This document shows, one piece after another, positions 57,001 to 64,000 of a DNA stretch of 64,000 nt (position 1 is its first letter; each line of letters begins with the position of its first letter). Both the position numbers and the translations under genes were made by a program. Below the pieces are notes generated by a model. That model was not told the origin of the DNA and made no database searches. It saw nothing but the letters and a program-made list of their open reading frames with translations. The DNA comes from Paenibacillus swuensis (lineage in GTDB: Bacteria; Bacillota; Bacilli; Paenibacillales; DY6): contig NZ_CP011388.1 in NCBI RefSeq assembly GCF_001644605.1, forward strand, positions 2,279,001-2,343,000. Direction: 5' to 3'.

Positions 57001-57972
57001 TTCACAACACCGGGGGACTTTACGAACGCCCAATTATTTATCTGGAAGCAGACGCCGGGTGTTGAATTCTTCGCGGATGATCTCGTGTTGACTGAGGTGC
57101 CGAATCAGCTTCTAAACGCGGGGTTTGAGGAAGGCGAGACGGGATGGAGCAACTGGAGCAACCGTACAATTGCGGAAACGGGCGCACTGTCCGGGGATAA
57201 AGCGTTCAAGGTCAGCGCGGCAGGCAGCGGCGGAGGCGGGCAGGACATACAGCTCGAGCCTGAAACCACCTATGTGCTGGGGGCATGGGCCAAACATAGC
57301 GTGGCATCGAACGATGTCACCGAAATCGGGGTGCAATACAAAGACGCCGGCGCGCAGCAGATTAAGCATCTGATGACTTTTTCGGGCACAGCGTACGAGT
57401 ATAAGGAGATCCTGTTCACGACACCAAAGTATATGAACGGTACGAATGTGTTCATCTGGAAGAACGGACAGCAGGCGGAGTTGTTGGCGGATGATCTGAT
57501 CCTGACGAAGGTGCCGAGCACGCATTCGAATCCGGCGCAAGAGGCTGTTGCGGAGCCGGAGCCGGTGGCGATTGTCGTGGAGGGTATCGAGGACAACGGA
57601 CTATATAATGCGGCGAAGACGATCTCGTTCAACACAGGTACGGCTGCATTAAATGGGGAGAATTTCGTCAGCGGCACTACGGTGAGCGCAGAAGGAACGC
57701 ATACGCTGGTTGTTACAGGGAATGTCACAAAGACGGTAAAGTTCACGTTGGATTTCAAGCCGCCTATTTTGACGGGAGTACTTGAAGGGAATATGTATAA
57801 AAAATCGGTCGCACCGACCTTCAGCGAAGGTACGGCTCTGTTAGACGGTGTTGCTTATGCGAGCGGTACGCCTATTCAAACGGATGGGCTACACCGCCTT
57901 GTGTTGACGGATGCCGCGGGTAACGCGACGACCGTGAACTTCACCGTAAAGGGCAAGAAAGACAAGAAATAA
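54037..57972 (+). CDS. Multimodular secreted GH5 with N-terminal and triplicated C-terminal CBM4/9-like modules
   Basis: The protein has 1311 residues. Signal peptide 1-30; a CBM_4_9-like module about 37-172 (NVVPDPGFESGTLQDW... AFYIDDIEVKK); GH5 barrel about 185-500 with acid/base Glu313 (NIMNEPG) and nucleophile Glu420 (LIVGEYGA); two CARDB-like beta modules about 510-625 and 630-755; three tandem CBM_4_9-like modules about 760-1170, each opening NLLPNGQFETGLEDW, NLLLNSGFEAGEEDW or NQLLNAGFEEGETGW; and two similar C-terminal beta repeats about 1185-1311. No SLH anchor is visible, so it is probably released or held by sugar binding. It is a likely endo-acting mannanase or glucanase. Confidence 0.88.
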   Translation: MKKMSAVQRTFSKILVLCLLVTAFGQPVFAAEGAEGNVVPDPGFESGTLQDWNDADPVKNAVVADSVYSGVYSLKQSGTWAAIYRNITLEPNTTYSLSGIGKAVNGSGVLKVKVVNGDWAEAPGAELTFRDADYTALSGEFTTPGSIAYAQVQIYTPQSDAFYIDDIEVKKAQLPAVDLPTLEDGVFQVNGTEITGPDGEPYVIKGVNVNGPNSWWPREITQDADLIENWGFNSVRVNACIHNCGWQNNNNTDRIVSAFTSKRMVVMFEAHDQTGEFFTETSTPSLAELTAWWTDLANKYKNNPYVWFNIMNEPGTDTLDPQWLSMHRHVVEAIRATGATNVIMADGMTWGQDSGKSKAGDVQVADSAILSYGSDLKAADPLGNMVFSIHTYGGWEYSNDKFQHFVEAVHAKGLALIVGEYGATTKGQFLEGTKNVFKYGIPNGIGRMVWSWDGGDDWELTTNDASGGGGWGINTDGTVKPTNLTWFGEKVWNDNHNIPMTMTDRDVSVERVLVSKADFAAGDTVRFQAALRNRGDELLEGDVAVRFEVNGAAVEGGTTDAPVTIDGYASAVSGEFTVPADVENLEVKAWIDRDSSTYGNDAVAANDEETVSFQGALEPYEGVDLVVSDIQVSPENLEYGSQAEFQVTVTNRGTEDARNDWIAGAFYVDGLKVTWGGEETALAAGESVTLTSVAKYKVKGPMQVSFQLDPSVHDIDTNLTNEGIFASIAVKEANYGNLLPNGQFETGLEDWTLWANTEGSSADAHTGAQSLKVRNGGAGGGGSYVDLEPNTTYVLSAWGRNSGAAGATSDVGFQYKPNVSSEQTKFFLHFEEKAWTHKQIMFTTGPQVLEGSGNVFVWKQDAEVEFYLDDIVLAKVPNLLLNSGFEAGEEDWMNWAGRTIDSAAPRTGANAFKIASGGAGGGGQELTLKPNTTYMLSAYGMNSGMPDGGPTDIGVKYKVMRGGVESVPHHFIHFDRDNKGIYEYNQVMFTTPGDFTNAQLFIWKQTPGVEFFADDLVLTEVPNQLLNAGFEEGETGWSNWSNRTIAETGALSGDKAFKVSAAGSGGGGQDIQLEPETTYVLGAWAKHSVASNDVTEIGVQYKDAGAQQIKHLMTFSGTAYEYKEILFTTPKYMNGTNVFIWKNGQQAELLADDLILTKVPSTHSNPAQEAVAEPEPVAIVVEGIEDNGLYNAAKTISFNTGTAALNGENFVSGTTVSAEGTHTLVVTGNVTKTVKFTLDFKPPILTGVLEGNMYKKSVAPTFSEGTALLDGVAYASGTPIQTDGLHRLVLTDAAGNATTVNFTVKGKKDKK

Positions 57973-57990
57973 CATAAAGAACACATATAG

Positions 57991-60206
<2,216 letters not shown>

Positions 60207-60224
60207 CAACTTTTGCACAACATA

Positions 60225-60749
60225 TTAGTTCGTAAGCTTTCCCAATCCTTTTAATGCCTTAAAAATATCCTCGTTAGACCTAGGATCTTCCTGATTCTTA
60301 CCAATGACTATTTTGTAACTATGTTTACTATTAGATCCTTTTTGCCACAAAGTATAAATCACTGGAATCTCAGGGATATGTAAAGAGGAAAAAGGGGACC
60401 AGAAGGCGCCTAAATATATTCTCCGATGATTCACCACTACAACAAATGGCTTACCATTTAACGGTACATTTCCTTCTAACTCTTCCTCTAGGCTGAATCC
60501 ATCGCTTAATGTGAATTCATGTCTTATCCAATTGTAAGTTTTAATATTCTTGTCGGTTAACATTGGCATGTTTTCTAATGGAAGATCATCAAGATTTTTA
60601 CCCATGGCTTCCGTTGTAGATAAGTCTTTAACGAAATAAATTGAGATATCTTCTTCAACAACTTTTTCCTTATCGACCTGATTACATGCAACAAATAAAA
60701 GAAGAATAATATGCAAAATGATATAAAGTTTTATCTTTGATAGATTCAT
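60225..60749 (-). CDS. AT-rich lipoprotein of unknown function
   Basis: The protein has 174 residues. The signal LYIILHIILLLFVAC ends in a lipobox with Cys22. The mature part has no recognised domain: VEEDISIYFVKDLSTTEAMG, then YNWIRHEFTLSDGFSLEEEL, then PFVVVVNHRRIYLGAFWSPFSSLHIPEIPVIYTLW, a pattern of short beta strands. The segment on hindering small-molecule or ion reading cannot be judged. GGGAG precedes the ATG by six bases. Base composition is clearly more AT-rich than the flanking genes, suggesting recent acquisition or relaxed selection. Confidence 0.65.
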   Translation of the reverse strand: MNLSKIKLYIILHIILLLFVACNQVDKEKVVEEDISIYFVKDLSTTEAMGKNLDDLPLENMPMLTDKNIKTYNWIRHEFTLSDGFSLEEELEGNVPLNGKPFVVVVNHRRIYLGAFWSPFSSLHIPEIPVIYTLWQKGSNSKHSYKIVIGKNQEDPRSNEDIFKALKGLGKLTN

Positions 60750-60963
60750 AGAAAAACTCCCTTTTGACTATATGGTACTAGGAAAGGATTGGTATTTCAA
60801 CGGAAAACGATTAGGTCGCTTTAAGAGCTCTGTTTCCTTGTGCCGTCCTGCGGTGTAATCCGATTGAAAGCATAGCCAGAACCAACCCCAGCCCGCACTT
60901 GGCTCGGAATACGTTTGTAGAATATTAGGCGAGCCGCTTTATGCTGTCGAAACCATAGAAAAA

Positions 60964-61137
60964 ATGTGTGAGTGTTGTAATAATGAAATGGAGTATCTAG
61001 CTACTATTTGTAGTGAAAATTATGATTCCATTGGTTTAGTTCATGAGCGCTTTTCTTTTAACTTCGGAGAATCAAATATTTACTTTTACATCTGTAAAGA
61101 ATGCAATATTATAGAGACGGAAATGCAAAGTACTTAA
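60964..61137 (+). CDS. Tiny Cys-rich ORF (57 residues), possibly a truncated gene
   Basis: ATG 60964 to TAA 61137 encodes a protein beginning MCECCNNEMEYLATIC and containing FYICKECNIIETE. The CxCC and CxxC pairs would suit a small zinc-binding fold. No ribosome binding site precedes the ATG. The same frame stays open upstream to 60868 and reads coherently (GEPLYAVETIEK), so this may be the 3' remnant of a longer protein. The surrounding 60.75-61.18 kb is AT-rich and otherwise without genes. Confidence 0.35.
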   Translation: MCECCNNEMEYLATICSENYDSIGLVHERFSFNFGESNIYFYICKECNIIETEMQST

Positions 61138-61186
61138 ACATTTCGGGGTTTTCAACAATCTGCATGACTAAGTTGTAGAGAAAAAA

Positions 61187-61217
61187 AAGGTGCCACACTA
61201 AACGCGTGTGGCACCTT
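61187..61217 (-). terminator. Rho-independent terminator of the multicopper oxidase gene
   Basis: AAGGTGCCACAC (61187-61198) pairs perfectly with GTGTGGCACCTT (61206-61217). A run of eight A upstream on the plus strand gives the T-tract for the minus-strand transcript. Confidence 0.88.
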
Positions 61218-61223
61218 ATTATT

Positions 61224-63428
61224 TTATTCCGGATGATTGCCCGACTGTGTACCCATCGTATACGGTGTGACCACACCCTCGTACATGAGATGCATTGTCA
61301 TGCCGGCTTTGGCGTGCACCAGGTTGTGGCAGTGGTCCATCCAAATTCCCGGATTATCCGCGCGGAAAGCGACTTCATAGGTGTCGCCGGGCAGCACATC
61401 AAGCGTATCCGACCACCAGGGACTGCCGCTAATCGGTTTGCCGTTCTTGGTAAGCACCAGCAGATGATGCCCGTGCAAATGCATAGGGTGATCCACAGAA
61501 CCCCGGTTGATAATCGTCGTTTTCACCAGATCCCCTTCGCGAACCATGTACATCGGCGTGTTCGGCGCCACCTCCCCGTTCAACGTGTACAGCATATCCA
61601 AGGTGCCGTTGAAGAACCCCATTTTGTTATCCAAAATCATCGTAAAATCCCGGTCAAATGAACTATTCGCGTCAAAAGGTGTCTCTGCGGACTCGCCGTA
61701 GCTTGCAGGATCAAAAGCTTTGGTCTGCGGGATTTCTGGAATCGCTGCGTCTATTGAAAAATCTGTGGAGGCAACAGAAGCAGGTGCCGAACCTGAGTTG
61801 CTATTCAATGGTGTTATCAATATGCCCAGCTTTTTGCTGTTGTTCACGCTCATAAACACCGGGGTCTCCGGCATGATAAATGTGGCTTCCATCCTTCCGC
61901 CTGTTGTGATCTCCAGATGGGTGTCTTGGAGAAGGTCCGGTTTGTTCAGCGCCACGCCGTCAATTGTGGTTACTCGGAAATCGGTGCCGACCAAGCTGTA
62001 TTTCTGACGAACCCAGTCGTCTGTATTGATAAAACGCATCCGCACCGGTGTCCCCGGGGCAATCGATCGTTGCTGAACACCGTCATGGTTGCCAATGGCA
62101 AAACCGACATCATCCCAGACATGGGTCATCACGGTGATGTCCTCTTCTGGCACGGGGGGCGAGGAATGAACGGCAGCTAAATCAGATTTAGCGTCCGAGT
62201 TGGATTCGGGCTCCGCCGGGTCGACGATGAGCGGGCCGAACAGCCCTTTGTCCACGCCTGTTTTCGACTCCTGATGCGTGTGATACCAGAATGTACCCGT
62301 CTGTTCCGCACGGAAACGGTACGTGTGCGTCTCGCCGGGCATGACCGCGTTCTGCGTCGCCCCGGCTACGCCGTCTTCGGCATTGGGCACATCCAGCCCG
62401 TGCCAATGAATCGTAACGCCCGCCTCAATATCCTTGTTGGCGAGCGTCACTTCCACGAGGTCCCCGTGCTTCATCCGAAGCTCGGGACCGGGCCCTTCGG
62501 CATTGTAGGTCCAAGCCTGGACCTTCTTGCCGGAGGCCATCGTGAGGACGGCATCCTGCGCCGTCAACACGAACCTGCGGTCAGGCTCGCCTGTCCGCGG
62601 TCCCGTCAACTGCGTGACGGACGTCAGCGGCTCCGGGCGAGCCGCACTTACGGCGACCGCTCCGCCGTCGCCGTGGCTGTGCATGATGGCCGTGCCGCCG
62701 CCGAAATCCGGCGTCCCGGCCATCATGTTAAGCTCTGCCGGCCACCGGCTGTTCGCCAGCCCGGCAAAGATGCCGGCGCCCGCGATCACCGCCGCTGCGC
62801 CCAGCAGAGCCAGGCCCTTGAGCGCCCGCGTCGCGCGGCGCTCGGCAACCCAAGCGGGATTGCCGGCCGCTAGGCTGCGGCGTTCCTGCCGGGACCAGAG
62901 TGCCGCCCAGGCGATGCCGTACACGAGGATGGGCAAGGCCACATCCAGCGTGCGGAACGGCACCGGTGGCACGAGGGCAAAGTACAAGGCCGTCCCCGCG
63001 CCGACGGCCGCCATCTGGAACGGCACGACCAGTCCCGGGTCGGCCGCCAAACCTCGCAGCGCCGCCTCCACCGGGGTGTTGGCGGCATCCTGCATGTTCT
63101 TGGTCTTGCGGCGGATTTTCCGCAAGACCGGGAGCGCCCGCGCCCATAGCAGGGCGACGGGCAGCAGGATGAGCAGGATTAGCGCGGCGAGCCGATCCTG
63201 CCAGTAGATCGCGGCGTAATCGCGAATCAGGAACGCGACTGTGAAGCCCATGACCACCGCGGACACGGTCAACGCAAACATCCGAATGATCATCCGGCGC
63301 GAGCGTCGGTGAAGTTCCCGGCAATTTTGGCTGTAAACGAGCTGGGTTGCTTTATTTGCCGCGAATATGGAAAGAATAAGCAGGAGTAAAGTCGTGAACA
63401 ACATGGTGATTACATAGCTCTGGTACAA
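61224..63428 (-). CDS. Membrane-anchored multicopper oxidase
   Basis: The protein has 734 residues. The first 230 or so contain about six membrane segments (for example 5-25, 47-70, 78-96, 135-152, 160-178, 203-222), a domain not found in soluble laccases. The oxidase part has all four copper blocks: IHWHGLDVPN, FWYHTHQESKTGVDKGLFG, HPMHLHGHHLLVL and MDHCHNLVHAKAGMTMHLM. In the last, Cys, two His and Met fit type 1 copper. The active site would face outward. Roles in copper or manganese oxidation or in electron transfer are possible. The 5' third is very GC-rich. Confidence 0.87.
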   Translation of the reverse strand: MYQSYVITMLFTTLLLLILSIFAANKATQLVYSQNCRELHRRSRRMIIRMFALTVSAVVMGFTVAFLIRDYAAIYWQDRLAALILLILLPVALLWARALPVLRKIRRKTKNMQDAANTPVEAALRGLAADPGLVVPFQMAAVGAGTALYFALVPPVPFRTLDVALPILVYGIAWAALWSRQERRSLAAGNPAWVAERRATRALKGLALLGAAAVIAGAGIFAGLANSRWPAELNMMAGTPDFGGGTAIMHSHGDGGAVAVSAARPEPLTSVTQLTGPRTGEPDRRFVLTAQDAVLTMASGKKVQAWTYNAEGPGPELRMKHGDLVEVTLANKDIEAGVTIHWHGLDVPNAEDGVAGATQNAVMPGETHTYRFRAEQTGTFWYHTHQESKTGVDKGLFGPLIVDPAEPESNSDAKSDLAAVHSSPPVPEEDITVMTHVWDDVGFAIGNHDGVQQRSIAPGTPVRMRFINTDDWVRQKYSLVGTDFRVTTIDGVALNKPDLLQDTHLEITTGGRMEATFIMPETPVFMSVNNSKKLGILITPLNSNSGSAPASVASTDFSIDAAIPEIPQTKAFDPASYGESAETPFDANSSFDRDFTMILDNKMGFFNGTLDMLYTLNGEVAPNTPMYMVREGDLVKTTIINRGSVDHPMHLHGHHLLVLTKNGKPISGSPWWSDTLDVLPGDTYEVAFRADNPGIWMDHCHNLVHAKAGMTMHLMYEGVVTPYTMGTQSGNHPE

Positions 63429-63480
63429 AATAAATCCATCCCTTCAAAATCTCTTGCTCTTATTGTAAAGGGATGGACAA

Positions 63481-64000
63481 GCTCCCCGTAACAGGCTCAA
63501 GGTTGGATTGCGACCCCGACCTGGGACGGGGAAGCCGCGTGCGGCAACACCATATTGATTAGTTAGTTAAGCTCCCCAGTAACAGAATGCGGAAAAAGTA
63601 TCGGTGACGCTCCTAATTGGGTGTTTACTTAGTAGAGCTCCCCAGTCACAGCGTGTGAAAGAAGATGGTGGCGTTCCAAATGGGATCAAGTGGGTGTGTA
63701 AACTAACTAACCGGGAACATTTAAGTAGTGTTTCACTACTTAAATCAGCACCTTGGGCGAAATCTCAGAAATGAAGTAGTGTTTCACTACTTAATTGAGC
63801 CACTCGGCGCATTTGGGCAAGTTTTGGGGGAATTAAATAGCGATTTGCTATTTAATTCTGGGCTCCTGCCGCTCTTGAGCATATGAAGTTGTGTTTTACT
63901 ACTTATAATTACTTAGTAGAGCTCCCCAGTCACGGTGTGCAAAGGAATATCGGTGGCGCTCCAAATGGGATCAAGTGGGTGTGCAGACTAACTAACCGGG
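63481..64000 (+). repeat. About 91-base direct repeat, two full and two partial copies
   Basis: Copies at 63625-63715 and 63909-64000 both start TTACTTAGTAGAGCTCCCC, share CCAAATGGGATCAAGTGGGT and end ACTAACTAACCGGG. A diverged part-copy covers about 63557-63624 (AGTTAAGCTCCCCAGTAACAG, then CGGTGACGCTCC). A shorter piece (GCTCCCCGTAACAGGCTC) is at 63481. Spacing between the two full copies is about 284 bases. Confidence 0.85.
63719..63904. repeat. Four related hairpins between the 91-base repeats
   Basis: Hairpin 1 at 63719-63745 (12-pair arms around TTT, core AAGTAGTGTTTCACTACTT); hairpin 2 at 63774-63792 (same 19-base core); hairpin 3 at 63830-63858 (GAATTAAATAGC/GCTATTTAATTC); hairpin 4 at 63886-63904 (AAGTTGTGTTTTACTACTT, one mismatch). 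Hairpin 3 differs from 1 and 2 by paired substitutions that keep the stem. Confidence 0.85.

Larger units (their letters stand above)
63429..64000. other. Right-edge intergenic repeat field
   Basis: About 570 bases with no convincing gene. It holds four copies or part-copies of a GCTCCCC(A)GT(A/C)AC-containing repeat and four related hairpins, listed separately. The field is cut by the window end. Confidence 0.7.

Noticed and set aside
62274-63207. Long plus-strand frames opposite the multicopper oxidase
   Set aside because: They overlap the GC-rich 5' part of a gene whose copper motifs are clear on the minus strand; the products are Arg/Pro-rich without domains.
63719-63904. CRISPR array
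   Set aside because: The repeated units are palindromic hairpins of unequal length that vary between copies, there are only four, the spacers are unequal and partly similar, and no cas genes are present.

Overview
The window looks like chromosomal DNA of a Paenibacillus-type member of the Bacillota. The reasons are the gene content (LplABC-type sugar uptake beside a YesM/YesN-type two-component pair, secreted GH5 enzymes with many binding modules, a ymcC-pksA gene pair, OpuB, BmrA-like, PerR-like and OhrR proteins), strong Bacillus-type ribosome binding sites, and frequent GTG/TTG starts. No rRNA, tRNA, phage or CRISPR was found. All assignments come from reading the sequence and from remembered family features; no database search was run.

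Layout. 0-1.5 kb: tail of a sugar ABC permease coupled to a FAD oxidoreductase. 1.6-3.7 kb: a tautomerase-like gene, then a TetR regulator and an SDR enzyme that share one operator. 3.9-5.7 kb: an actin-like ParM-family ATPase followed by a ParR-like small protein and a palindromic AT-rich tract, a plasmid-type segregation cassette in an otherwise chromosomal setting. 5.8-9.1 kb: a small membrane protein and a two-gene osmoprotectant transporter (ATPase with CBS domains; permease fused to binding protein). 9.1-10.7 kb: a membrane protein divergent from a TetR regulator, and a small repeat protein. 11.3-20.5 kb: a PucR regulator divergent from amidohydrolase, Liv-type binding protein, LivH, a LivM-LivG fusion, LivF and a second amidohydrolase, apparently an uptake and hydrolysis pathway for an unknown small N-containing compound.

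20.7-25.9 kb: flippase-like protein with glycosyltransferase, an old-yellow-enzyme oxidoreductase, a lipoprotein and adenosine deaminase. 26-27.7 kb: repeats and an IS1595-like gene that lacks recognisable catalytic aspartates, bracketed by inverted repeats. 27.7-34 kb: 2-hydroxyacid dehydrogenase, membrane protein, aldo/keto reductase, cardiolipin synthase, ABC exporter. 34-38 kb: an orphan histidine kinase and a peroxide/thiol-stress group (PerR-like repressor, degenerate response regulator, glutathione peroxidase, OhrR). 38.4-44.3 kb: MarR with an MMPL exporter, a PH-domain protein and an MFS transporter.

44.5-60.2 kb is a polysaccharide-use locus: an SGNH/SASA esterase, a secreted GH5 with an F5/8C-like domain, YesM/YesN-like regulators, a lipoprotein-permease-permease importer without its own ATPase, a 1311-residue multimodular GH5, and a 728-residue cytoplasmic protein with glycosidase-like architecture that I cannot assign to a family. 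Together they would cut a glucan or mannan outside the cell, import oligosaccharides and process them inside. 60.2-64 kb: an AT-rich patch with a lipoprotein and a tiny Cys-rich ORF, a membrane-anchored multicopper oxidase, and at the right edge a repeat field holding four related hairpins with compensated base changes.
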